Positions 31,857 through 41,275 are shown, numbered from the stretch's first letter. The stretch: 51,109 nt of DNA from Catenulispora rubra (GCF_015356825.1 NZ_JAACYW010000055.1:1-51109); one strand, 5' to 3'. Made by a program: numbers and translations. Notes: a model not told the origin generated them from the sequence alone.

Positions 31857-33989
31857 CTAGTCGTGCTGGTGCGAATGCTTCGCCGAAGTGGCCACCCGGC
31901 CGGCGTAGCGCTGCGTCCACGTCGTGTCGCTGTCGACCGTCAGGACCACGTCGTAGTAGCCCTGCAGAGTCGGCCACGTCACGACCCGCGTCTCGCCGGG
32001 GGCGACCGAGACATGCCGCGTTTCGCCGGCGTAGTCGTTGGCGGTCAGCGTGTACGCGACCCGCTTGGTGCCGTCGTTGTGCAGGGTGAACTTCACCTCG
32101 GCGCGGCTCTTGCCGTGGCCCTTGACCAGGTCCGCCTGCACGCAGGGAAGGCCCCCGTCGTGCTTGCCGGCGGGCGCGAGCTGACCGGCGAAGGAGCGGA
32201 CGAAGCCGTCGTTGGCGTAGATCGAGAACGCGTACTTGCCGTCGTTGGCCTTCGCGTCCCAGACGTACGTGCGCGACTTCTTCTCGGTGACCGTGAACGG
32301 GGTGCTGGAGAACGGCTGGTACTTGTCCGGGAAGACCTGGAAACTCAGAGCCTTGCCAGTCGGGCCGCCGGCCAGCGTCATCGTGGCGGTGACCGTGCCG
32401 GCCTTGCGGTCCTCGGAGAGCGTGGCGTGCGGCTGGAAGCTCAGCGCGCGCGGCGTCATGTGGTCAGCGCTGATCGACACCGGCTTCTCGGCGAGCGGGT
32501 CCGGGAAGGCGGCCGGGCCCGGCTGCGGGTGGGCGAAGTCGATGGCGCTGGTCAGGTCGCCGGCGATGGAGCGCCGCCAGTCGCTGATGTTGGGGCAGGT
32601 GAAGGGCTTGCCCAGGGAGGCCGCCCAGACTTCGAGGAACCTGATCGTCGAGGTGTGGTCGAAGACCTCCGAGGCGACGTGTCCGCCGCGGGTCCACGGC
32701 GACACCAGTAGCATCGGCACACGCGGGCCGAAGCCGAGGGGGTAGGCGCCGGCGTACTCGTGGGCCGTGCCCGCCTCCGGCCACGGCGGGAGCACGTGGT
32801 CGAACTTCCCGTCGTTCTCGTCGTAGTTGAGGATGAACAGGGTGTGGTTCCAGATGTCGGGGTTGCTCTGCAGGATGTCGAGCACCTTCTTGGTGTAGCG
32901 CTCGCCGTGCATCGTGTCCGCGCCGGGGTGCTCGGACCAGCCGTAGGGCGCGACGATCCAGGAGACGGCCGGCAGCGGGTGCTCGGCGCCGGGCTGGCAG
33001 GCGTCGTGCAGGTCCTTCAGGACGGCGTCGAGGTTCACGTCGGAGTCGTCGTTCGGCGTGGTGGTGCCGGAGTAGTAGGCGGCGTTGCCGCGCCAGATCA
33101 GGCCGGTGCCGGGCTTCAGCTTGGGATCGTCGGCGCTCAGTCCGGCCGGCTCGAAGCCCTTGAAGTACTTCAGCTCGTTGTCGCCGTAGTCGCCGATCCA
33201 GCTGCTGACGTAGCCCTGCCGGCCGTCGCCGCTGTTGTCGGAGTAGAGGCGCCAGTCGATGCCGGCCTGCTGGAGCTGCTCGGCGACCGTGATCCAGGGG
33301 CGGGAGTAGTTGGACTCGTCGGTGTTGCCGGTCTCGCTGTTGGAGGTGCCGCTCCACAGGTACTTGCGGTTCGGGTCGGTCGGACCGAACTCGGAGCAGA
33401 AGTTCTGGTCGGCGATCGTGTACTGCGCCGCGACCGAGTGGTAAAAGCCCATGTAGGCGCTGCTGTGGTAGTTCATGCAGCTGGCGCCGTTGTGCTGCAC
33501 CCACAGGTCCCACTTGCGGTGGTTCACGTCGCCCCAGGCGCCGTGATCGTTGCCCCACGCGCCGTCGTCGACCTGCGGGGTCACGACGTGGCCGCCGGTG
33601 CCCTTCTGCTGGAAGACGCTGGTGCCGTCCTGGAAGCGCAGCGCCTGCTTGTCGTTGAAGCCGCGCACGCCGGGGAACGCGCCGAAGTAGTGGTCCAGGG
33701 ACCGGTTCTCCTGCATCAGGATGACGACGTGCTTCAGGTCGGACATGTCGCCCTTGAACCCGCGCGGCAGAGCGGCCCGGCCCGTCGCCGCGGCGGCCTG
33801 CGCACTGCCGGCCCCGGCGAACCCGCCGAGCACGAGCGACCCGGCGACCACGCCGGAGCCCTGGAGGAAGCGGCGGCGGGTAGCGCCGGTGGCGGTCTCG
33901 GGGCTGTTGCCGGGCGTCGAGTCGGACGTCGCGTCGGACGTCGCGCCAAGCGTCGAGTCGGGGTCGGGGGCGTTCGGATTGCGGATCAT
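31857..33989 (-). CDS. Tat-exported phosphocholine-specific phospholipase C
   Basis: 710 residues. Twin-arginine signal TRRRFLQGSGVVAGSLVLGG followed by an AQA cleavage site near residue 70. The phosphoesterase domain starts KHVVILMQENRSLDHYFGAFPGVRGF, with E and N of QENRS as metal and nucleophile-region residues, continues with GPRVPMLLVSPW and FDHTSTIRFLE, and ends with two C-terminal beta domains (about 490-700) characteristic of bacterial phospholipase C (PlcC/PlcN type). It hydrolyses phosphatidylcholine-like lipids outside the cell. ATG 33989 has AGGAG 6 bases upstream. The N-terminal leader contains short DATSDSTP-like repeats. Confidence 0.9.
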   Translation of the reverse strand: MIRNPNAPDPDSTLGATSDATSDSTPGNSPETATGATRRRFLQGSGVVAGSLVLGGFAGAGSAQAAAATGRAALPRGFKGDMSDLKHVVILMQENRSLDHYFGAFPGVRGFNDKQALRFQDGTSVFQQKGTGGHVVTPQVDDGAWGNDHGAWGDVNHRKWDLWVQHNGASCMNYHSSAYMGFYHSVAAQYTIADQNFCSEFGPTDPNRKYLWSGTSNSETGNTDESNYSRPWITVAEQLQQAGIDWRLYSDNSGDGRQGYVSSWIGDYGDNELKYFKGFEPAGLSADDPKLKPGTGLIWRGNAAYYSGTTTPNDDSDVNLDAVLKDLHDACQPGAEHPLPAVSWIVAPYGWSEHPGADTMHGERYTKKVLDILQSNPDIWNHTLFILNYDENDGKFDHVLPPWPEAGTAHEYAGAYPLGFGPRVPMLLVSPWTRGGHVASEVFDHTSTIRFLEVWAASLGKPFTCPNISDWRRSIAGDLTSAIDFAHPQPGPAAFPDPLAEKPVSISADHMTPRALSFQPHATLSEDRKAGTVTATMTLAGGPTGKALSFQVFPDKYQPFSSTPFTVTEKKSRTYVWDAKANDGKYAFSIYANDGFVRSFAGQLAPAGKHDGGLPCVQADLVKGHGKSRAEVKFTLHNDGTKRVAYTLTANDYAGETRHVSVAPGETRVVTWPTLQGYYDVVLTVDSDTTWTQRYAGRVATSAKHSHQHD

Positions 33990-34337
33990 GGAATCTCCTG
34001 ACAGAGGACTTGGACGCGCAGAAACGGCTGCCGCGGCCCGACCCGCTCGTGGAGGCGGGAGGTGTCACCGGCTCAGTCGGGGCACCTGCCGGAGGGTGGT
34101 GAGCGAGGGGTCGGGTGGCCGGGTGGCGGTGCGGCTAGGGAGCCGTGGCGTGGCAGAACTCCGGCTCACGACATGGGAGTGCCATCTCGTTGCGCCCAAG
34201 TTGGCTGTACAACTTTTGCGTTCTAGTAGGCGCGGCGATCAAGGCTCTTCCGTGAACCGGAGATGGCGGGGAACCGGAAGATCGTCGAAGACTTCGGTTT
34301 CGCGGGCGGGACGCAGGAAGCGAATACCGGCTCTTCG
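33990..34337. other. Gene-free stretch upstream of phospholipase C (348 bp)
   Basis: Holds the phospholipase C ribosome site and presumably its promoter, and the downstream end of nothing obvious: the toxin-like gene to the right also runs leftward and ends at 34338. I see no RNA gene, convincing operator or terminator hairpin. Confidence 0.5.
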
Positions 34338-35318
34338 TCAGTACTTGTCCGTCGTGTCGTGCCACTGCCGGCTGGCTTTGGGCGTGACGTCGCGGACGTC
34401 CTGGAGGAACATCTGGAACAGCAGCTGCGTCGCCTCGGTGTTGGAGCCGACGTGCAGGCTGAAGTCGCCGTGCTGCTCGGACTTCATTCCGACGTAGCCG
34501 GGCAGGCCGCCTTCGTTCCCTGAGCCCGTCTGGAACGTGCGGCCGGGGAAGGCCCTCCGGAGGTTCGCGGGGCCTTCGCCCTCGCTGGCGGGGGCCATGT
34601 AGTCAGGGCTGAACAACACCTCGTGGGCGCCGGGCTTGAGGGTGAATTCCAGGGTGCGTTGGCTGGGGCGGCTTGCTGCCTCCGGGACGCGGCGGCCTGT
34701 GTTGCCCTTGGCCGCCTCGTCGTAGCTGCGGTCGTGGTTGAGCTTGTAGTAGTGGTGCGCCTGCTCCCAGTCGCCGAGGTGCTTCTTGACCGGCATGGCG
34801 CCGATCTGGGAGTCGGGGGCCGTCTTGGCCGCGTGGAAGGCTGTCGCGGACCTGTTTCCCGAGCTCCGCAGCCACTGTTCGGTGCCCGCGTGCTTGCCGG
34901 CGCCCTTCCAGGCCAGGATCGCCTCGGCCTCGTCGGAGTCCATCGTCCGGTACAGCTTCAGCTGCTTCTGTCCCGCCGCGCCTCTGCCCTCGCGCCGCAG
35001 ACGCTCCAGCAGGTCGGGCGCCACCTTCTTGATGACGTCGTCGAGATCCCGCTTGCTTCCGCCGGCGCTGGCGGCCACCGGCGGGTTGTTGCCGGCCCGC
35101 GCCTGCCAGTGGGAGTTGGTCAGGACTTCCTTGGCGTCCGCCACACGCTGCACGGGACCGAGGGCCCGATTCACCGCGGCGTTGCCGACGGACCGCTGGA
35201 GCGCCAGGATCGAATCGGCGGTGGCAGGGCCCGGGCGTGCAGTGGTGTCCGTCCGGATCTGCGGCGTGTTCGTGCGGCGGGCCGGGGAAGTCTGACGCTC
35301 TGAATGCTGCTGCACCAC
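34338..35318 (-). CDS. ADP-ribosyltransferase-like toxin with eCIS-type N-terminal leader
   Basis: 326 residues. Near residue 40 is ILALQRSVGNAAVNRAL, the LQR..GN.AV.R motif that heads many cargo proteins of extracellular contractile injection systems and other polymorphic toxins. The second half looks like an ADP-ribosyltransferase fold: KLYRTMDSDEAEAILAWKG opening, LEFTLKPGAHEVLFSPDYMA in the middle, GYVGMKSEQHGDFSLHVGS near the end; the catalytic Glu is not certain. Start GTG 35318 or 35315; ribosome site weak. No contractile sheath or immunity gene is visible in the window. Confidence is good for the leader, moderate for the ART call. Confidence 0.65.
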   Translation of the reverse strand: MVQQHSERQTSPARRTNTPQIRTDTTARPGPATADSILALQRSVGNAAVNRALGPVQRVADAKEVLTNSHWQARAGNNPPVAASAGGSKRDLDDVIKKVAPDLLERLRREGRGAAGQKQLKLYRTMDSDEAEAILAWKGAGKHAGTEQWLRSSGNRSATAFHAAKTAPDSQIGAMPVKKHLGDWEQAHHYYKLNHDRSYDEAAKGNTGRRVPEAASRPSQRTLEFTLKPGAHEVLFSPDYMAPASEGEGPANLRRAFPGRTFQTGSGNEGGLPGYVGMKSEQHGDFSLHVGSNTEATQLLFQMFLQDVRDVTPKASRQWHDTTDKY

Positions 35319-35442
35319 AAAAGGATCTCAGAGGATCGCACGAACGGACGCGCCGCCGCTCAGAACGTTGAGGCTGCGACGACGGAGTGCACCGGCGCGC
35401 TTACCCGGCCGACCATGTGGTTCGGTGGGTCCGACGGACCAT

Positions 35443-35805
35443 TTACGGGGCTTCCCCGGAGCAGTCGAGGCCGCCGGTGGTGTCCCATGTGGCGCCGGTG
35501 CTGTCGGTCACGGTGAGGTCCAGCGACCCCTGGCGGTTGACGTCGCACACGCCGATCACGACCTGGCCGTTGGCGCCGCCCCTGATGGCCGCGTTGTAGA
35601 TGGGGGTCCAGGAGTACGCGTAGGGTGCCGTCCCGCCGGTCACCGTGGCGACGCAGACGAAGTGGCCGCCTCCGCTGCTGGAGCAGTCCGCTGAGGCGTA
35701 CAGGCTGGTGGCGTGCGCCGGCGTGGCGATGCCGAACGCGGCGGCGGTGAGGAGCGCGGCGAGCGGTACGGCGGCGCGGCGCGCCGAGCGGTGCGCTGCG
35801 GACAT
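35443..35805 (-). CDS. Small secreted protein with four cysteines
   Basis: 120 residues. Signal peptide: basic start, AAVPLAALLTAAAFGIATPAHA. The mature part of about 87 residues is Thr/Ser/Gly-rich with four Cys (DCSSS, FVCVA, GVCDV, LDCSG), enough for two disulfides, and probably a beta-sandwich. ATG 35805 has GGGAGG upstream. Function not recognised. Confidence 0.75.
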   Translation of the reverse strand: MSAAHRSARRAAVPLAALLTAAAFGIATPAHATSLYASADCSSSGGGHFVCVATVTGGTAPYAYSWTPIYNAAIRGGANGQVVIGVCDVNRQGSLDLTVTDSTGATWDTTGGLDCSGEAP

Positions 35806-36006
35806 GGTGGCCTCCCAGGGGTGTGAGTCAGGATCCTGCTTCAGGGCTTTGCTTCAGGGTTCTGTTTCACTGGTGATGCTGCATCGGGGGTGTCCGGGTC
35901 GCAAGACCTGTCGTCGGTGTTTTCCCCGAGCCGCCGTGCGCCGCGATGACGTCTTTCGAGTGACGTGGACCCGTTCGCATTGACGGCCGCGCCGTATCAG
36001 GCTTCT

Positions 36007-36714
36007 GTGATCCGCATGCGTAGAACCCTTCTGGCACTTGTCCTGGGCGCCGCGGGCTTGGCAGCCGCGGCTGTGCCTGCAACCGCGTCCGCCGCCGCGT
36101 CCACTGCATCCACCGCGTCCACCGCCGGCACCTCCGTCACGTCTGCGGCGAACCTGTCCGACAGCTGTTCCTCGGATTTCTTCGACGGCGATCGGCGCCT
36201 GGGGCCGAACACGCTGCCCGAGTGGGGTCCCGTCGGCTTCGAGCTGATCGGCTATCAGCGCACCGGCGGCTTGGCGGCCTCGCAGTTCCTTGCGACCTAC
36301 TACAACCCGGCGGCCAACGGCGGCTCGGGCGGCTGGATCTACCCGCCCGACAACGGCTATGTGATCGCCCCCAACGGTCAGCCGCTGGAGTTCCACCTGA
36401 CGCTGCCGCCCGGTACGGACATGGACCGGTTCGGCAGTGAATACGGGTCCTTCCTGGCGCCTGCGGGCCTTCCCTACGCGGCGCGCTCCATTCCGCCGCA
36501 GAGCCTCGTCAGCAATCCGGCCGCCACCTGCAATTATCACGACTACCAGGTGCTGAAGCCGTTCACCGTGGACGCGGGTCCCATCGCGGCGTGGTTCGCC
36601 CAGCCCGGCGGCGGCCTCCAGTACCAGCTGGACAGCACGCTCGTGCCCGGCGCGCCGAGCCAGCTGAACGTGATGTGGTTGGTCAACAACGGCTATCTGG
36701 GGCGGATCGGCTGA
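36007..36714 (+). CDS. Secreted TNT-domain protein (NAD+ glycohydrolase-like toxin)
   Basis: About 235 residues: signal peptide (MRRTLLALVLGAAGLAAAAV then ASA), a Ser/Thr/Ala linker, then a TNT-type domain over about 75-225. Diagnostic pieces are WIYPPDNGYV, DMDRFGSEYGSFLAPAGLPY, AARSIPP, CNYHDYQVLKPF and AAWFAQPGGGLQYQL. TNT domains cleave NAD+; in mycobacteria this is the CpnT toxin domain. Here the domain is a small exported protein without pore or channel part, and no dedicated immunity gene is seen nearby. Start GTG 36007 (or ATG 36016). A strong hairpin terminator follows. Confidence 0.8.
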   Translation: MIRMRRTLLALVLGAAGLAAAAVPATASAAASTASTASTAGTSVTSAANLSDSCSSDFFDGDRRLGPNTLPEWGPVGFELIGYQRTGGLAASQFLATYYNPAANGGSGGWIYPPDNGYVIAPNGQPLEFHLTLPPGTDMDRFGSEYGSFLAPAGLPYAARSIPPQSLVSNPAATCNYHDYQVLKPFTVDAGPIAAWFAQPGGGLQYQLDSTLVPGAPSQLNVMWLVNNGYLGRIG

Positions 36715-36749
36715 CCGGTCGGGACTCCGCGCCCGCGCCCAAAACGTAG

Positions 36750-36782
36750 AGCGCTCGGCTGGGTATGACCCAGCCGAGCGCT
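36750..36782. terminator. Bidirectional hairpin terminator
   Basis: Perfect 15-bp stem (AGCGCTCGGCTGGGT and its inverse) with a 3-base loop ATG, placed between the convergent TNT and MMPL genes. It has no long T-run, as is usual in actinomycetes. Confidence 0.9.
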
Positions 36783-36796
36783 TCAGCTTTCTGCGT

Positions 36797-39109
36797 TCAG
36801 TTCCGGACCGGACTGCCGACGACCTCCGGCTGGAGCGCCGGGCCCGGTGTCACCGTCTGCCGCCCCTTGCGACCACGGCGCCAGTTGCGCTCGCCGAGCA
36901 GGATCATCACCGTCGGCAGCAGCACCACGCGGATCACCGTGGCGTCCAGCAGGATCGCGACCGCGAGCCCCACGCCGAGCTGCTTGAAGTCCTGCATGTC
37001 GAGCGTCCCGAAGACCGCGAACACCGCCACCATGATCGCCGCGGCGCTGGTGATGGCGCCGGCGGTGGCGCGCAGGCCGTGGGCGACCGCGTCCTTGGTG
37101 CTCAGGCCGCGCTCGCGCGCCTCGCGGATCCTGGAGACCACGAACACGTGGTAGTCCATGCTCAGGCCGAACAGGACCACGAACACGAACAGCGGGATCC
37201 AGGACTCCAGCGCGCCGACGGCCTTGGTTCCGACCAGCCCCGCGCCCCAGCCGTGTTGGAAGACCGCGACCATCACCCCGTACGCCGCCGCCGTGGACAG
37301 CAGGTTCAGCACGATCGCGGTGGCCGCGATCACCCAGCTGCGGAAGGCGAAGAGCATCAGCAGGAAGGTCACGGAGACCACGAACACGAACACCGGCAGC
37401 AGGCTGCGGTCCAGTTGGCGGTTGAAGTCGGTGCTCAGGGCCAGCGAGCCGCCCGTCGCCGCGGTGGTGTGCGGGATGGCGCCGAAGGTGTGCGGGACGA
37501 TCGTGTCGCTGATCTTCGTGATCGCCGCGACGGCCTGGGCGTCGGCGTCCCGGCCGGCGACCGGGAACAGGATCTTCAGGACGTGCTGCGCCGGGTACGG
37601 TGTCACCTGGACCGGCCCGGAGCCGAGCGCGCCGTCGGCCGCGGCCTGGGTCTTGAACGCCTCCACGGCCTGGGTGACGGCGGGCGCGGCCACATCAGGG
37701 GTCTGCACCACGATCATGCCCGGCGACGGGCTGGCCGGGAACTCGGCGCTGATCTCGTTGTAGGTCTGGACCAGCGGGCTGTTGGCGGGCAGGAGCTGGT
37801 TGACGCTCAGGGACTGCGTCTTCATGCCGAGCGCGGGGATCGCGAGGACGATCAGGGCGCCGGTGGCGAGGGCGGCGAAGAACTTGGGGTGGTTGAGGAC
37901 CTTGGCCATGGTCGCGTTCCAGAGGCGATCAGTCTTCGCGGGGGCCGGCCGGGCCGGGTGCGCCGGGTAGGCCGCGTTGGTCGGGCTGCCCGGGTATCCC
38001 GGGTTGATCGGGTAGCTCTGGACGGTTGCGTAAGCCGGGCCGGCCTGGCGGGCCGAGCGGTGGCGCCGGTTCTTGCGCCGTCCCCAGTCGATCCGGTCGC
38101 CGAGCATCGACAGCAGCGCCGGCAGCACGGTGACCGAGCCGAGCATCGCGATGGCCACCACCAGGATGGAGGCGAGGGCGAAGCCGTCGAAGATGTGCAT
38201 GCCGGTCAGGAACATCCCGGCCATCGCGACCATCACGGTGATGCCGGAGACCAGGATCGAGTGCCCGGAGGTGGCCGCGGCGACGTTCAGCGCCTCCTGC
38301 GGGCTCCGGCCGGCCGCCCGCTCCTGGCGTTCCCGGCGCAGGTAGAACAGGCAGTAGTCGACGCCGACCGCCAGGCCCATCAGCAGCATCACCGAGGTCG
38401 AGGTCGAGGCCACCGGGATGGCGTGCGAGATGAGGTCGAGCAGCCCGAGCGCGGCCACGAACGCGGTCACCGCCAGCAGCACCGGGAGCGCGGCGGCGAT
38501 CAGCGCGCCGAAGGCGGCCAGCAGGATGCCGAAGGCCAGCGGCACCGCGGTCCACTCGGCGCGCTTGAAGTCGCTGCCCAGCGACTCGTTCAGCCACTTC
38601 TGGCCCGAGGCGTCGCCGAACTCGTCGAACTTCATGTCAGGGTGCTGAGCGCGGACCTTCGCGACCGCGTCCAGGATCGGCTGCGCGTGGTCGGACGCCT
38701 TGTCGGGGGCCCCGACGACGTCGAAGACGACCAGCGCGGAGTGCTTGTCCTTCGAGATCAGGCCGGCGCTGTAAGGGCTCTGAATCGGCGCGCTCTGCTT
38801 GGTGTTTTGCACCCCGGAGACGACTGCGTCCACGGCCGTCCGGAAGGATGCCGCGTCAGTGGTCTGCGACGCACTGTGCACCAGCACCATTTCCGATGCC
38901 GGGTCGGACAGCCCGGCGTTCTGCAGGATCTGCAGCGCCTGCGCCGAGGAACCGACGCCGTTCTGCGCGTCGGTCAGCCCCTGCTGCCCGACGGCGCCGC
39001 CGACGACCGTCGCCAGAACCACGAAAAGGAGCCAGCCGAACACGGCCGTCTTCCGATGCCTTGCGCTCCAGCCGCCTAGCGCGGCGGCGACGCTGCGTTC
39101 GCGAGTCAT
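36797..39109 (-). CDS. MMPL-family (RND superfamily) membrane transporter
   Basis: 770 residues in two matching halves, each with one membrane helix, an extracytoplasmic domain, then five helices. Signature regions: VGVDYCLFYLRRERQE in the first half and FGLSMDYHVFVVSRIREARERG in the second, the charged pair of proton-coupled MMPL proteins. A Pro/Tyr/Gly-rich cytoplasmic loop (about 375-420) joins the halves. Likely exports lipids or hydrophobic compounds. ATG 39109 with GGAGAG upstream fits the start MTRERSVAAALG; a longer open frame begins at 39136. Confidence 0.9.
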   Translation of the reverse strand: MTRERSVAAALGGWSARHRKTAVFGWLLFVVLATVVGGAVGQQGLTDAQNGVGSSAQALQILQNAGLSDPASEMVLVHSASQTTDAASFRTAVDAVVSGVQNTKQSAPIQSPYSAGLISKDKHSALVVFDVVGAPDKASDHAQPILDAVAKVRAQHPDMKFDEFGDASGQKWLNESLGSDFKRAEWTAVPLAFGILLAAFGALIAAALPVLLAVTAFVAALGLLDLISHAIPVASTSTSVMLLMGLAVGVDYCLFYLRRERQERAAGRSPQEALNVAAATSGHSILVSGITVMVAMAGMFLTGMHIFDGFALASILVVAIAMLGSVTVLPALLSMLGDRIDWGRRKNRRHRSARQAGPAYATVQSYPINPGYPGSPTNAAYPAHPARPAPAKTDRLWNATMAKVLNHPKFFAALATGALIVLAIPALGMKTQSLSVNQLLPANSPLVQTYNEISAEFPASPSPGMIVVQTPDVAAPAVTQAVEAFKTQAAADGALGSGPVQVTPYPAQHVLKILFPVAGRDADAQAVAAITKISDTIVPHTFGAIPHTTAATGGSLALSTDFNRQLDRSLLPVFVFVVSVTFLLMLFAFRSWVIAATAIVLNLLSTAAAYGVMVAVFQHGWGAGLVGTKAVGALESWIPLFVFVVLFGLSMDYHVFVVSRIREARERGLSTKDAVAHGLRATAGAITSAAAIMVAVFAVFGTLDMQDFKQLGVGLAVAILLDATVIRVVLLPTVMILLGERNWRRGRKGRQTVTPGPALQPEVVGSPVRN

Positions 39110-39305
39110 CGTCTCTCCTACCCCCTCCGGGACCACCGGTGCGGGTCACCGGTACGTCCTCAAAGGTAGAAAAGACCAGGTCAGCGAGACATAGGGCTAG
39201 GTGGTGTCTTGACGGTGTAACTAAGTACACCCCTAAGAGGGCTGTTAGACCCCGTGTGCGGCGGGCGCGCGCGTGCGGGGCCGCCGGGGCGTCAGGGCGT
39301 CAGCC

Positions 39306-39660
39306 TCAGGACCGCAACGCGTCGATCCGCTTCCAGACCCGCACGGCCAACTCGTACGCCGTGAGCTCGTCGCACAATGTCGCCGTCTGCCGCAGCAGCG
39401 CCAGCGCCTCCTTGGTCCGGTCCACCGCGGCCAGGGCCTCGGCCCGGACGAGGTTGGCCCGGACCAGTTCGGTCTCGGTCAGCGGGGCGTGGCCTGCGGT
39501 GAGCCCGGTGCGGGCCAAAATCGAGGTGGCGGCGGGCGGCGGTGGGCATGCCGAGGCGGGAATAGGCGATGCACGCGACCCAGTGCGTGCGGCCGCGGAC
39601 CGCCGTCGAACTGGTGCACGTAGTGCCGGCGGAGGTTGTGCGGAAGGCGCTGGTCGCGGC
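39306..39660 (-). pseudogene. Remnant of a TPR-type regulator C-terminus
   Basis: The last about 60 codons read clearly: ETELVRANLVRAEALAAVDR, then TKEALALLRQTATLCDELTAYELAVRVWKRIDALRS, the usual end of actinomycete helix-turn-helix/TPR regulators. Upstream, coherent family-like pieces sit in other frames (HWVACIAYSRLGMPTAARHLD, then HNLRRHYVHQFDG), so at least two frameshifts separate them. No start codon or DNA-binding domain remains before the RibD-like gene. A decayed 3' fragment. Confidence 0.7.
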
Positions 39661-39667
39661 CTGATCC

Positions 39668-40333
39668 CTACGCGGCCTGGTCCCTCGGACGCCGCTGGAA
39701 CGTCAGATGCACGACCCCACTCGGGCTCGCCACCGTCTCGACGTCGAACCGCTCCTCGATCCCTTCCAGCCCGTCCCAGAGCCGGACGCCGCGCCCCAGC
39801 ACGATCGGCACGACCACCAGGTGCATCTCGTCGATCAGGTCGGCGGCCAGGAACTCCCGCACCGTGGTCGGCCCGCCGCCGATCCGCACGTCCAGATCGC
39901 CGGCCGCTTCCTGTGCCACCCGCAGCGCCTCCTCCGGCTTCGCGTCGAGGAAGTGGAAGGTGGTGCCGCCTTCCATCGTGATCGGCGGGTGCGGGTGGTG
40001 GCTCAGGATGAAGCACGGGGTGTGGAACGGCGGCTCGGCGCCCCACCAGCCCTTCCAGTCGTCGTCGTCCTTCCACGGGCCGGTCTGCGGGCCGAACTTG
40101 GCGCGGCCCATGATCTCGGCGCCGATTCCCTCGTTCCACCTGGCGGCGAAAGCGTCGTCGACGCCGCGACCGCCCCCGCGCGGGCCGAACATGGCACGGA
40201 AGGTGCTGGTGGCCAGGAGCCACTTCGTCAGCCGCTGGCCGGCGGTGCCGAACGGGGCTTCGAAGGTCTGGTCCTCGCCGGTTCCGTAGCCGTCCAGAGA
40301 GATCGAGAAGTTGTGGACGCGGACCAGGGGCAT
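39668..40333 (-). CDS. RibD C-terminal-domain / dihydrofolate-reductase-like reductase
   Basis: 221 residues. Starts VRVHNFSISLDGYGTGEDQ, the usual opening of this family, with EIMGRAKFGP, LDVRIGGGPTTVREFLAADLIDEMHLVVVPIVLGRG as the NADPH-binding core. Enzymes of this group reduce a small heterocyclic or keto substrate with NAD(P)H; the role here is unknown. ATG 40333 has AAGGAG 8 bases upstream. Confidence 0.9.
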   Translation of the reverse strand: MPLVRVHNFSISLDGYGTGEDQTFEAPFGTAGQRLTKWLLATSTFRAMFGPRGGGRGVDDAFAARWNEGIGAEIMGRAKFGPQTGPWKDDDDWKGWWGAEPPFHTPCFILSHHPHPPITMEGGTTFHFLDAKPEEALRVAQEAAGDLDVRIGGGPTTVREFLAADLIDEMHLVVVPIVLGRGVRLWDGLEGIEERFDVETVASPSGVVHLTFQRRPRDQAA

Positions 40334-40513
40334 CGCGGTGGCTCCTTGCTGTGCTGGGGTGCAACCTCGCCGACTTTAGTGAGATATGGGACGAAATGGG
40401 GTTGGGCGCGCCGCACCAGCCGGAAATCGATACGCCGGTTCCGCGGTCGCCCAGTCGGCACCCGCCTCGTAGGCTGCTTGCGTCACCGGCCCGAGGTATG
40501 GAGGTACGTTGAG

Positions 40514-41275
40514 ATGAGTGAGCGACGGCCACCCTCGGCCGAGGACTTCGACCAGTGGTACGCGAACATGGCCGTCACGTCGTCGGGGGACGAGGTCAAG
40601 CGGCGGTTCCTGGGCCTGCCGGCCCACGTCCTATCGTCGAGCCTGCTGGCCTGGGACGGCCTGGCCGAGGTAGTCGAGGCCCTGCGCCTGCAACCGGGGG
40701 ATCGGCTGCTGGACCTGGCGTGCGGGCGCGGCGGATACGGCCTGGAGATCGCCGCGCGGACCGGCGCGACGCTGACCGGTGTCGACTTCTCCCGCGAGGC
40801 GATCACGCAGGCCAGGGGGCTCGCGCAGCAGCGCGGCATCGACGCCGAGTTCCGGGTCGGCGACCTGGCGGACACCGGCTTGCCGGCCGCGTCGGTCGAC
40901 GCCGTCGTGTGCGTCGACTCGATTCAGTTCAAGTCGGACGTCGCATCCTTCCAGGAGATCCACCGCGTGCTCGCCCCTGGCGGCCGCGTCGCCCTCACGA
41001 CCTGGGAAGCCCTCGACCGCACCGACGAGCGTGTCATGAAGCTGATTCGGGTGGTCGACACCGAGTCGGCGCTGAAGCAGGCAGGGTTCGTCGACGTCGA
41101 GGTCCGCGACCGTCCGGAATGGTGCTCGACCGAACGCGCGCTGTGGGACGAGGCCGCGAGCCTCGACCCCGGCGACGATCCCGCCCTGCAGTCCCTGCAC
41201 GACGAGGCGCTCCGCGTACTGCCCAGCTTCGACCTGACCCGCCGAGTACTCGCCACCGCGAGCGTTGGCCAGTGA
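40514..41275 (+). CDS. Class I SAM-dependent methyltransferase
   Basis: 253 residues. SAM motif LLDLACGRGGYGLEIAARTG, acidic loop GVDFSREAI, motif DAVVCVDSIQF, and HRVLAPGGRVALTTWE, as in UbiE/Methyltransf_11 enzymes. ATG 40514 preceded by GAGG. Single gene, diverging from the RibD-like gene and convergent with the hydrolase; substrate unknown. Confidence 0.85.
   Translation: MSERRPPSAEDFDQWYANMAVTSSGDEVKRRFLGLPAHVLSSSLLAWDGLAEVVEALRLQPGDRLLDLACGRGGYGLEIAARTGATLTGVDFSREAITQARGLAQQRGIDAEFRVGDLADTGLPAASVDAVVCVDSIQFKSDVASFQEIHRVLAPGGRVALTTWEALDRTDERVMKLIRVVDTESALKQAGFVDVEVRDRPEWCSTERALWDEAASLDPGDDPALQSLHDEALRVLPSFDLTRRVLATASVGQ

Noticed and set aside
34245..34285. PHO box upstream of phospholipase C
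   Set aside because: GTTCAC-like half-sites are present on the leftward strand but are about 17 bases apart instead of the 11-base direct-repeat spacing.
36797..39109. Two separate transporters because of internal similarity
   Set aside because: The two halves are in one uninterrupted frame, and the duplicated layout is normal for MMPL proteins.
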